Origin: JAQIBY01 sp034658655
GTDB lineage: Bacteria > Bacteroidota > Bacteroidia > Bacteroidales > ML635J-15
Assembly (NCBI GenBank): GCA_034658655.1
Contig: JAYEFQ010000160.1
Location: 1 to 7,623 of the forward strand
Reading direction: 5' to 3'
Length of the DNA stretch: 7,623 nt
Every line of letters starts with the position of its first letter. The stretch's first letter is position 1. The notes beneath the pieces are model-generated. The model was not told where the DNA came from and did not search any database. It saw only the letters and a program-made list of their open reading frames with translations. The position numbers and the translations under genes were made by a program. This document shows positions 1 to 6,290 of the stretch, in pieces.

Positions 1-127
1 GCACACAGAAAAGATTTGTTCCACAACGAAAACCTGACTGATGCGGCGTAAGCCTTCTGCCAGAAGGCTACTGGACGCTTATTTTTGGAAGGCTAGGAAT
101 AAAAACATTTGATTGCAACTTATAACG
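1..127. repeat. 127-bp direct repeat, copy 1 (may continue left of the window)
   Basis: This segment is identical, base for base, to 422-548. It holds a perfect 9-bp inverted repeat with a 1-nt centre (51-59 and 61-69, agccttctg/cagaaggct), so it would form a strong hairpin as DNA or RNA. I see no open reading frame of note. The copy begins at base 1, so its true left end is unknown. It is followed after 3 nt by a fragment of the GTPase gene. Identity without any mismatch implies recent duplication, or homogenisation between copies. It resembles a repeated intergenic element, but I cannot assign it to a named family. Confidence 0.93.
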
Positions 128-130
128 CTT

Positions 131-179
131 GGTGTACCAATAATAACAGAATCACAATCGGTAGTGTTGATTGTGGTTT
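131..179 (-). pseudogene. Relic fragment of the COG2403 GTPase gene (codons 388-404)
   Basis: These 49 bases match 993-1041 inside the GTPase gene at 47 positions, in the same orientation. The matching part codes for residues 388-404, ending in the motif VIIGTP. The two differences, at 142 and 175, both fall at third codon positions and change no amino acid (Ile ATC/ATT and Thr ACT/ACC). The fragment starts 3 nt after the 127-bp repeat. Beyond 180 a weak resemblance to the gene may continue to about 206 with gaps, but I cannot support it. It is far too short to be functional and is best read as the remnant of a second, slightly diverged gene copy. Confidence 0.85.
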
Positions 180-290
180 TCAATAAAAATGAGCGGTAAG
201 TATCCTAGACATTTATTAAATTTGGAGTTGCATCTTAATATTATCATTTGTTTTTTAGTGGTTAAACGATAGAGAATTATTAATTTTTAC

Positions 291-321
291 TTCCTTTCTT
301 TTCAGCCAAAAAAGAAAGGAA
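291..321. repeat. Perfect 12-bp inverted repeat (hairpin)
   Basis: Arms ttcctttctttt (291-302) and aaaagaaaggaa (310-321) surround a 7-nt loop. The arms are made only of A/T plus a few G/C, so this is a weak terminator at best. No neighbouring gene clearly needs one here. It fits the repeat-rich character of 1-650. Confidence 0.6.
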
Positions 322-352
322 CAAAGAAATTCTCCGCTGCACCCAGCTTTTC

Positions 353-446
353 TGTGGAACCTCAAATCTTTTCTTTTCCCCGATACTGAAAGTTAGCACG
401 CAGTCTCTTAGCGCAAGGCCGGCACACAGAAAAGATTTGTTCCACA
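353..446. repeat. Imperfect inverted repeat overlapping the second 127-bp repeat
   Basis: Bases 353-360 plus 364-374 (tgtggaac, then aaatcttttct) are the reverse complement of 428-446, except for 3 extra bases (ctc, 361-363) in the left arm. The right arm is the beginning of the second 127-bp repeat, so the start of that repeat has an inverted partner about 55 bp to its left. If the first repeat copy is built the same way, its partner lies outside the window. Confidence 0.6.
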
Positions 447-548
447 ACGAAAACCTGACTGATGCGGCGTAAGCCTTCTGCCAGAAGGCTACTGGACGCT
501 TATTTTTGGAAGGCTAGGAATAAAAACATTTGATTGCAACTTATAACG
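422..548. repeat. 127-bp direct repeat, copy 2
   Basis: Exact copy of 1-127, offset by 421 bp. The internal hairpin is at 472-480 and 482-490. The flanks on both sides differ from those of copy 1, so the repeat boundary on the right (after ttataacg) is sharp. The 294 bp between copies contain the gene relic and two inverted repeats but no gene. The direct orientation allows recombination that would delete the segment between the copies. Confidence 0.93.
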
Positions 549-646
549 TAGTGTTCAGGTTTTCTTTGCTAGTCCGCCTGCCATTTCAAATTAATAAATT
601 GTGATTTGGGACTAAAAAGAAAGCTTTATCTCTGTATTTTTCATGC

Positions 647-684
647 AAAAAAAGCGAGCCAAAATAAAATGACTCGCTTTTTTT
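647..684. terminator. Bidirectional intrinsic terminator
   Basis: Seven A residues and gcgag (647-658) pair with ctcgc and seven T residues (673-684) across a 14-nt loop. The symmetry gives a stem plus U-run on both strands. The only gene that could read into it is the minus-strand GTPase gene, whose stop codon is at 863-865. Its mRNA would then carry a 3' untranslated region of about 180-215 nt that includes the palindromic element at 713-860. Confidence 0.75.
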
Positions 685-712
685 AATGATAATTGTATCG
701 TAATTAGTGTCA

Positions 713-860
713 GCAAGAAAACTCCTAATTTTTAAGTCTTTGATAAGAAAACGTCAAAGACAAGGTTTTCGAAGTTTTTGAAACCAAGGAGTTTACGTTT
801 TGTAAATGACTGTTTCAAAAAACGAGAATAACGCAGTATTTGGGGGTTCTTGCAAAGACT
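713..860. repeat. Multi-stem palindromic intergenic element
   Basis: Several complementary segments nest together. The outer arms are gcaagaa (713-719) and ttcttgc (847-853). Inside are stem A, gtctttga/tcaaagac (736-743, 754-761), and stem B, tttttgaaac/gtttcaaaaa (775-784, 812-821). Stem B has an inner tttac/gtaaa (792-796, 802-806). Bases 735-742 could instead pair with caaagact (853-860), which gives a competing fold. There is no reading frame. It lies directly after the GTPase stop codon and would be transcribed with that gene. It could be a dispersed repeat of the genome or a structured 3' untranslated region. Confidence 0.55.
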
Positions 861-862
861 AA

Positions 863-2203
863 TTATTTGAGATTGTGTTTTTTAATAAAGTCAGTTAAGA
901 TTCCATCAAGATTTGGGAAACCAATTTCCTGCAAATCATAATATACACGAGTGTTTGGTTTTTTGATATCGATAATACGATTCAAATCAATCGGTGTACC
1001 AATGATAACAGAATCACAATCGGTAGTGTTGATTGTAGTTTCGAGATCTTTCAATTGCTGATCGCTGTATCCCATTGCTGGAAGTAAAGTTCCGATATTA
1101 GGATAAATTTTGTAAGTTTCAGCAAGTTTTCCAACTGCAAAAGGTCTTGCATCAACTAATTCAGCACAACCAAATTTTTGAGCTGCAACTGTACCAGCAC
1201 CAATTTTCATTTCACCGTGGGTAAGGGTTGGTCCATCTTCCACAACGAGTACACGTTTTCCTTTAATGATGCTAGGATCATCCACTTTAATAGGAGATGC
1301 GCCATCAATTACGTCAGCATTTGGATTTACTTTTGCGATACTTTCCCGGACAGTTTGGATGCCTTCAGGTGAAGCAGAATCCATTTTGTTAATTACGATA
1401 GCATCTGCCATGCGAAGGTTCACTTCTCCTGGGTAATATGATAATTCATGTCCTGGGCGGTGTGGATCAGCGACGGTAATTGTGAGATCTGATTTGTAGA
1501 ATGGGAAATCATTATTTCCACCATCCCATAAGATAACATCACATCCGTCGGGATCTTTTTCTGCTGCGCGAACAATTGCTTCATAATCAACGCCGGCATA
1601 AATTACATTTCCACGCACAACATGTGGTTCGTATTCTTCCATTTCTTCAATAGTACATTTATGTTTCTTTAAATCAGAAACATCTGCAAAACGTTGAACT
1701 TTCTGTGCGTTAAGGTCTCCGTAGGGCATTGGGTGACGAATAGCTACGACTTTTAGTCCTTGATCCATTAGATGTTCAATAACTTTACGACTAGTTTGTG
1801 ATTTACCACAACCTGTACGTGTTGCAACTACTGAGACAACCGGTTTTGTGGATTTAACCATAGTTTCTTTTGGTCCTAATAACATGAAATTTGCACCTGT
1901 AGCATTCACGCGAGCGCTCATATTCATAACACGGTTGTATGGTACATCACTATATGAAAATACGCAGTCGTCAGCTTTAAACTCTTTAATCAGTTTTTCG
2001 AGGTCATCTTCAGTATAAATCGGAATTCCTTCTGGATAAAGTTCACCAGCTAATTCTTTTGGGTATTTTCTACCGTCAATATCAGGAATTTGAGCAGCAG
2101 TAAATGCGACAACATTATATGCTTCATTTCCTCTGAAAAAAGTGTTGAAGTTGTGGAAATCTCTTCCTGCAGCTCCAATGATAATTACATTTCTCTTTGC
2201 CAT
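863..2203 (-). CDS. COG2403-family P-loop GTPase, cyclic 2,3-diphosphoglycerate synthetase-like
   Basis: 446 residues, the usual length of this family. The N-terminus has a Rossmann-like strand and glycine turn (IIIGAAGRDFHNF, 7-19). A P-loop follows (TRTGCGKS, 128-135; Thr replaces the usual first Gly/Ala), then RHPMPYGDL (156-164), a Walker B-like WDGGNND (226-232), ADPHRPGHE (245-253) and NKMD (272-275), which matches the guanine-specificity motif of GTPases. No signal peptide or membrane segment is visible, so the protein should be cytoplasmic. Archaeal relatives close 2,3-diphosphoglycerate into its cyclic anhydride using ATP; the role of bacterial members is not settled, so the annotation is by family only. 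The ATG at 2201-2203 follows an A/T-rich leader without Shine-Dalgarno. Codons 388-404 are duplicated as a relic at 131-179. The gene appears to be transcribed alone from a promoter near 2280. Confidence 0.9.
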   Translation of the reverse strand: MAKRNVIIIGAAGRDFHNFNTFFRGNEAYNVVAFTAAQIPDIDGRKYPKELAGELYPEGIPIYTEDDLEKLIKEFKADDCVFSYSDVPYNRVMNMSARVNATGANFMLLGPKETMVKSTKPVVSVVATRTGCGKSQTSRKVIEHLMDQGLKVVAIRHPMPYGDLNAQKVQRFADVSDLKKHKCTIEEMEEYEPHVVRGNVIYAGVDYEAIVRAAEKDPDGCDVILWDGGNNDFPFYKSDLTITVADPHRPGHELSYYPGEVNLRMADAIVINKMDSASPEGIQTVRESIAKVNPNADVIDGASPIKVDDPSIIKGKRVLVVEDGPTLTHGEMKIGAGTVAAQKFGCAELVDARPFAVGKLAETYKIYPNIGTLLPAMGYSDQQLKDLETTINTTDCDSVIIGTPIDLNRIIDIKKPNTRVYYDLQEIGFPNLDGILTDFIKKHNLK

Positions 2204-2230
2204 AACAAAGTTTTTTATTTAGTTAAACAA

Positions 2231-2282
2231 TAGGTTTACTTGTGTCTTTCACAAAGTAGGTTTACTTGTGTCTTTCACAAAG
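2231..2282. repeat. Perfect 26-bp tandem duplication in the GTPase promoter region
   Basis: Bases 2231-2256 and 2257-2282 are identical. Each unit contains cttgtg...cacaaag, a near-palindrome of the kind seen in operators. The duplication lies 28-79 bp upstream of the GTPase start, and its right end overlaps the promoter-like box at 2278-2285. It may double a regulator-binding site or be simple slippage; the sequence cannot decide. Confidence 0.85.
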
Positions 2283-2285
2283 TTA
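2278..2285 (-). promoter_or_regulatory. Possible -7 box (TAACTTTG) of the GTPase gene
   Basis: Read on the minus strand, TAACTTTG matches the Bacteroidota primary sigma factor -7 consensus TAnnTTTG. Transcription would begin about 70 nt before the start codon, and the untranslated leader would carry most of the 26-bp tandem repeat. I see no convincing TTG at the -33 position, so this is a half-supported promoter. Confidence 0.4.
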
Positions 2286-2622
2286 AAATTAATAACGAAT
2301 TTTATCATGAACAGATATTGAAATCTCCAAATATTTAGATTTGAATTTTGTTTTAAATAGATTGCATGTGAAATTTAAGCCATGTAATCAGATAGATACG
2401 CAGAAAACATGTTAAGGAACACAAATTGTTAATTGGCAATGTTTTCAAATTTGTCTTTGTCGATAATAAATAGTTCATGAAATCCTTCTCCAATTTTCCC
2501 ATTTTTATCTTCTGCTTAGACTTTAAAAATTAAGCGTTTTCTGTCTATTTCAATAAGCTCTGAGCGATATATAACTGTGTCACCCATAGGAGTTGCTTTG
2601 ATATGTGATACATAGACTTTAA

Positions 2623-2839
2623 CCCACATTATTCACCGCTTTTTATTAAGACACAAGAAAGTAATTAATTATCAGCCATTTACATTGTTTATTCAAAAGC
2701 AGTAGCTCATTCAAACTTGCGTGTTGTTTGCCTTATCTTTGTGCATCTACTGCGTTGCTAACTCATTGTAATACACTTGTATAACTGCATAGTTAGACGG
2801 CTTGTATCTACACAAAGGAAATCGCATGAATAATGCGGG
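2623..2839. mobile_element. 217-bp MITE-like element with TTAA target-site duplication
   Basis: The element is bounded by TTAA on both sides (2619-2622 and 2840-2843). Its ends are inverted: cccacattattcaccgc at 2623-2639, and cccgcattattcatgcg read inward from 2839. They agree at 12 of the first 13 positions. Between them is no transposase, only a subterminal imperfect hairpin (2737-2817, with ctttgtg/cacaaag and ctaac/gttag pairs). Excision in silo with one TTAA repairs the thioesterase frame exactly, which confirms both boundaries. TTAA targets and CC-starting ends are known for some DDE families, such as piggyBac-type and possibly IS1380-type. The parent transposase is not in this window, so the family is inference. 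It must have been moved in trans. Confidence 0.88.
2734..2741 (+). promoter_or_regulatory. Possible outward-facing -7 box (TATCTTTG) inside the element
   Basis: TATCTTTG fits the TAnnTTTG consensus exactly and would drive transcription rightward, antisense to the thioesterase 5' half and the OsmC gene. No TTG lies at a good distance upstream (the nearest is 14 nt away). It may simply be the remains of the promoter of a parental transposase gene. Confidence 0.25.
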
Positions 2840-3028
2840 TTAATGCCAACAGTACTTTCTTTTTTGTCGAGATAGTCAGACACAGATTCTATACAGGTTT
2901 TTTCCATTAAAGCAATCATTGCAGATGTTGTGAAAACTTTAACTAGGCCACTGCTATAGGCTGTAGCCGTATTTTTAATGTCAACAATTTGTTTTATTTC
3001 TCCTTTAATTTTTGTTTTCAAGTTTGTG

Positions 3029-3442
3029 TTAATCATTATTGAAATTTATTTTAATGGTTTGTTTAACATCAGGATGCAAGCTTAAAGCAACTGGGCTAAT
3101 TGCCGGAATTGCTTTAAGAATGCGTTTTTGCTCGTCTGTTAAATTAAGCATGCTAAAATTAAAATTAATTTGAATTTCGGCTACGCGTCTTGGGTTTTCA
3201 CTCATTATTTTTGTCATTTCCGCCTTAGCACCCTTTATGGAAAATCCCTCATCTTTGGCTTTAATTCCCATAATTGTCATAATGCAATTGACAAGTGACG
3301 TTGACATTAAATCAGTGGGTGAAAAGGCTTCTCCTTTTCCTCGATTATCAACAGGGGCATCGGTTATTATTGTGTTTCCTGAGCGAACATGTGTGTTATG
3401 TGTCCGCAAATCACCAATGTATTCAATTTTTGTTGTTATCAT
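3029..3442 (-). CDS. OsmC/Ohr-family protein lacking the second cysteine
   Basis: 137 residues from the ATG at 3440-3442. An in-frame TTG at 3451 would add only three residues and is a poorer choice. Family features are the N-terminal beta segment (KIEYIGDLRTHNTH), DAPVDNRGKGEAFSPTDL (28-45), the core helix LVNCIMTIMGIKA (50-62) with the first conserved cysteine at 53, NPRRVAEI (83-90), and SPVALSLHPDVKQ (116-128). In OsmC peroxidases the last motif normally begins Cys-Pro-Val; here it is Ser-Pro-Val, a possible one-base change (AGC for TGC). The peroxidatic cysteine has therefore no visible resolving partner, and thiol-dependent hydroperoxide reduction is doubtful. The protein should be cytoplasmic and dimeric. 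Its stop overlaps the start of the broken thioesterase gene, with which it formed an operon. It may be a diverged family member or an early pseudogene. Confidence 0.9.
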   Translation of the reverse strand: MITTKIEYIGDLRTHNTHVRSGNTIITDAPVDNRGKGEAFSPTDLMSTSLVNCIMTIMGIKAKDEGFSIKGAKAEMTKIMSENPRRVAEIQINFNFSMLNLTDEQKRILKAIPAISPVALSLHPDVKQTIKINFNND

Positions 3443-3526
3443 AATAATCAATTTTAATAAAAAACAGTTTGCTTAATAATATGTTGTATGAAACCTATTA
3501 AAATCTTGTGTATTCTGAAAAAAGTC

Positions 3527-3557
3527 TTGTTTTTGTTGTGTTAAACATCTACTTTTA
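3527..3557 (+). promoter_or_regulatory. Possible promoter of the secreted T9SS protein gene
   Basis: TTG (3527-3529), a 20-nt spacer and TACTTTTA (3550-3557) resemble the Bacteroidota TTG/TAnnTTTG promoter, with one mismatch in the final base of the -7 box. Transcription would start about 35 nt before the ATG at 3597. The 154-bp gap to the divergent OsmC gene must hold promoters for both directions; I could not identify the minus-strand one. Confidence 0.35.
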
Positions 3558-3596
3558 CTCGCAAATTAAGTCGTAAACCACAAAAAAACTAAATTT

Positions 3597-6269
3597 ATGA
3601 AAAGATTTTTATCATTATTAATGATTGTCGGATTATTTGTTCCACAAATGATGGCTCAAAACGATTGTACTTCGCCAGATGAAATTTCATCTTTGCCCTA
3701 TAGTGCAACAGGATTGACAACCGAAGGAACGCTTGATGATTATGGTCCTGATGATGCTTGCCTGAGTGTAGCAATGGAAAATGAGGACTATGTGTTTTCA
3801 TTTATTCCTGCCGCTGATGTTACAGTAAATTTGAGTTTGATGAATACAGAGATTGTATCAGAAGCTCCTGTAGCTGCTGGGGCAACAATAGGTCTGTTTG
3901 TTTTGGATGGTGTTCCAACTGATCCTTTGACAAATTGTGTGGCTACTGTGGATGATCAAACTGCGAATCCTGAAATTGATATGCTTAGTTTAACATCAGG
4001 GATAACTTATTATATTATTGTTTCTTCTGCAGATGATGATTATATTATTGATACTTATTCTACAACGGTAAATTTTGACATTCAAATTCATGAAATCCCT
4101 GATGATGATGCAGGTGTTTTATCTGTACAGACAATTGAGTCTGATTGTGATATGACAGATGTTGAAGTAACATGTAGCATGAAAAATTATGGAATGAATG
4201 AAATTACAAGTTTGGATGTTGCTTTTTCTGTGGATGGTGGGACAGAGCTTGTTGAAACTTATACCGGAAGTATTTTATACGGTGCAACGGTTGAATATAC
4301 CTTTACTGTACTTGCTGATGTCAGTGGAGTAGGAGCGCATGAAATTCAAGTATATACCTTGTTAACAGGCGACGAAACTCCTACTAATGATACGGCAACA
4401 ACTCAAGTAATGAATTTGCCTGTTGTAGCAACATTGCCATATACAGAGGATTTTGAAATGGGGCCTTATTTCTGGACATTCACAGAAGCATCCTCTTGGG
4501 AAATTGGTGAGCCAAATGATACTTTAGTTATTAATACAGCTGCTGAAGGAGTGCAAATCTTGGCAACAAATCCGGATGGAAATACTTTGGCTAATGAAAG
4601 CTCAACAGCGATGACTCCTTGTTTTGATTTTTCATTAAGCAATGGTGTTGAAGTGAGTTTTGCGCTTTGGCATGAACTTGGATTAATTAGTGCAAGTGCA
4701 GCTTTTGAATACACAATTGATGGTGGAGTAACGTGGGTTACCATTGATGATTCCTGGACAGGTAGTAGTGAAACTTGGTTAAATATGGAATATGAATTGC
4801 CTGAATTGGCCGGGGAAACAAGTTGCCGATTCCGTGTTACTTATGAAGGAGACTTTTTGCCCGTTGAAGGATATGCAATCGATTTATTTAAAATAAAGGA
4901 ATTGCCTGCTATTGAATTGGCTGTTACCGAGATTATTGCTCCGATAAGCTCTTGCACACTGACGGATAGTGAAATCATTAAAATTAATCTTCAGAATTTA
5001 GGAATTGCTGATCAAACAGCTTTTGATTTGTCTTATTCAACTGATGGGGGAAACACATGGGAAACTGAGGTTTATTCTGATAATTTGGTTGCAGGTGATG
5101 AAGTGGTGTTTGCATTTGCAACACCTGCAGATTTCGCTGCAATTGGTGAGTATGAGTTAACATGCGCAGTTTCTGTTGCAGGCGATGAATTCACTGAAAA
5201 TGATACAATGACAAAAATGATTTATCATGGTGACATTTATTCTGATTTTCCTTACGTTGAAAGTTTTGAAGGCGGAAATGCAGAATGGTCAGCTGGTGGT
5301 GAGAATTTTTCTATGGAATTAGCAGAACCAAATGCCGCAATAATTAATGCCGCGTCTGATGGTATAATGGCATGGGTTACCAATGCAACGGGGTTTCATA
5401 ATGCACCTGAAGTGTCATATCTAGTAAGCCCTTGTTTTGATTTTAGTAGCTTAGTTAACCCGATAATTGATGTGGATATTTTTTATAATACGCAGCAAAT
5501 TACTTCTGAAATGGTGTTGCAGTACAGTTTGGATAATGGTGTTAACTGGGATACTGTCCCTGCCGGAGGTGCTGCTGTAAATTGGTATGGTAGTGATACG
5601 TTTTCTGGAACAAGTTGGAATGGGAACTCTGAACAATGGATAACCGCTCATAACAACATGGAAATGCTTGCAGGTGAGCCAAACGTGCAGTTGCGCTTTG
5701 TTTTTGATGCAGGAGATTTTAGTTTTGGCGATTTTGAAGGAGTTGCTATTGATAATATTATGATTTCTGATTGTCCTGATATTCCAGAGGCTGCATTCGG
5801 CTATGTTATGAATACTGAAACTGAAGTTGCTTTTACTAATGAGTCAACAAATGCGGATAGTGTAGAATGGAATTTTGGAGATAATCAGTTTTTACCAACG
5901 ACTTCTAATGAGGAAAATCCGGTGTTTACATACCCTGGAGATGGTTCTTATACAGTAACACTTACTGTTTTTAATGAGTGCGGCAGTGATCAAACAACGC
6001 AGACAATTGACATTATTACAAACAGTGTAAATGCTTTAGATAATACAGCACTTTCTGTTTATCCGAATCCTGTGAATGATATACTTTATATTCAGGGAGA
6101 AGGATTAAGTAATTTGAAAATTTATGCAATTGATGGACGCTTGTTAATGAATAAAGGTGATATGCAGAATGGATTTATGATTAATACAGATCAGTTTGAG
6201 TCAGGATTGTACATAATTACCGTTTGGCAAAATGGTTTGCGTAAAAGCATATCGTTTGTGAAAGAATAA
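3597..6269 (+). CDS. Secreted multidomain surface protein with T9SS type A sorting domain
   Basis: 890 residues. Residues 1-20 are a signal peptide (hydrophobic LSLLMIVGLFVPQMMA, likely cut before Gln21). Residues 21-165 form a beta-rich domain resembling the PPC (pre-peptidase C-terminal) fold. Then comes a duplicated pair: CARDB-like (about 170-270) plus MAM/jelly-roll-like (278-435), and CARDB-like (438-540) plus MAM/jelly-roll-like (550-726). A PKD domain follows (about 730-806, VEWNFGD at 756-762 and GSYTVTLTV at 783-791). A type A sorting domain is at 818-890 (LSVYPNPVNDILYI ... GLYIITV ... SISFVKE). The family expectation is export by Sec, transport by the type IX system and attachment at the surface or release. 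No catalytic motif is visible, so binding or adhesion is more likely than catalysis. The many Asp/Asn turns suggest calcium-stabilised loops. The ATG follows an A-rich leader typical of the phylum. A strong terminator closes this single-gene unit. Confidence 0.93.
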   Translation: MKRFLSLLMIVGLFVPQMMAQNDCTSPDEISSLPYSATGLTTEGTLDDYGPDDACLSVAMENEDYVFSFIPAADVTVNLSLMNTEIVSEAPVAAGATIGLFVLDGVPTDPLTNCVATVDDQTANPEIDMLSLTSGITYYIIVSSADDDYIIDTYSTTVNFDIQIHEIPDDDAGVLSVQTIESDCDMTDVEVTCSMKNYGMNEITSLDVAFSVDGGTELVETYTGSILYGATVEYTFTVLADVSGVGAHEIQVYTLLTGDETPTNDTATTQVMNLPVVATLPYTEDFEMGPYFWTFTEASSWEIGEPNDTLVINTAAEGVQILATNPDGNTLANESSTAMTPCFDFSLSNGVEVSFALWHELGLISASAAFEYTIDGGVTWVTIDDSWTGSSETWLNMEYELPELAGETSCRFRVTYEGDFLPVEGYAIDLFKIKELPAIELAVTEIIAPISSCTLTDSEIIKINLQNLGIADQTAFDLSYSTDGGNTWETEVYSDNLVAGDEVVFAFATPADFAAIGEYELTCAVSVAGDEFTENDTMTKMIYHGDIYSDFPYVESFEGGNAEWSAGGENFSMELAEPNAAIINAASDGIMAWVTNATGFHNAPEVSYLVSPCFDFSSLVNPIIDVDIFYNTQQITSEMVLQYSLDNGVNWDTVPAGGAAVNWYGSDTFSGTSWNGNSEQWITAHNNMEMLAGEPNVQLRFVFDAGDFSFGDFEGVAIDNIMISDCPDIPEAAFGYVMNTETEVAFTNESTNADSVEWNFGDNQFLPTTSNEENPVFTYPGDGSYTVTLTVFNECGSDQTTQTIDIITNSVNALDNTALSVYPNPVNDILYIQGEGLSNLKIYAIDGRLLMNKGDMQNGFMINTDQFESGLYIITVWQNGLRKSISFVKE

Positions 6270-6290
6270 AAATAATATAACTGCATTTAT

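Larger units (their letters stand above)
2429..3036 (-). pseudogene. FlK-type acyl-CoA thioesterase, disrupted by a TTAA element and a nonsense codon
   Basis: The first 65 codons (from ATG 3036) read as a hot-dog-fold thioesterase of the fluoroacetyl-CoA thioesterase (FlK) kind, with VFTTSAMIALMEKT at 34-47. The frame then runs into an inserted element at 2623-2839 and stops at 2758-2760 after 92 residues. The second half resumes past the element with KVYVSHIKATPMGDT. Deleting the element plus one TTAA (221 nt) leaves exactly 387 nt, 129 codons, a normal family length. In that restored frame Thr37, Glu45 and His71 have the same spacing as the FlK triad Thr42, Glu50, His76. A separate lesion, TAA at 2516-2518 (codon 100, where the family often has Glu), also ends the frame. 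The start ATG overlaps the OsmC stop (ATGATTAA), implying former translational coupling. The product is almost certainly inactive. Confidence 0.9.

Noticed and set aside
189..272. 27-codon reading frame starting ATGAGCGGT on the plus strand
   Set aside because: Short, no recognisable product, no promoter or leader evidence, and located between repeats.
1..548. CRISPR array
   Set aside because: Only two repeat copies, 127 bp long and 294 bp apart, with no further units or cas genes.
713..860. tRNA or other known structured RNA gene
   Set aside because: The stems do not fit the tRNA cloverleaf in size, and no conserved anticodon or T-loop sequence is present.
2754..2799. attC-like integron site (GTCTAAC ... 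GTTAG) in the hairpin of the inserted element
   Set aside because: Only one core matches: the minus-strand GTCTAAC fits RYYYAAC, but the partner GTTAGCA does not fit GTTRRRY. The cores are also inside rather than at the base of the palindrome. The TTAA duplications and inverted ends explain the insertion better.
2758..3036. A 92-residue intact small protein on the minus strand
   Set aside because: Its last 27 residues come from the inserted element. The first 65 are the N-terminal half of the broken thioesterase, so it is a truncation product and not a gene of its own.
3443..3451. TTG start giving a 140-residue OsmC protein
   Set aside because: The ATG at 3440-3442, three codons later, is a better start and still includes the whole conserved domain.
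4466..4744. Minus-strand reading frames within the large secreted-protein gene
   Set aside because: They are shadows of a well-supported 890-codon plus-strand gene and resemble no protein family.
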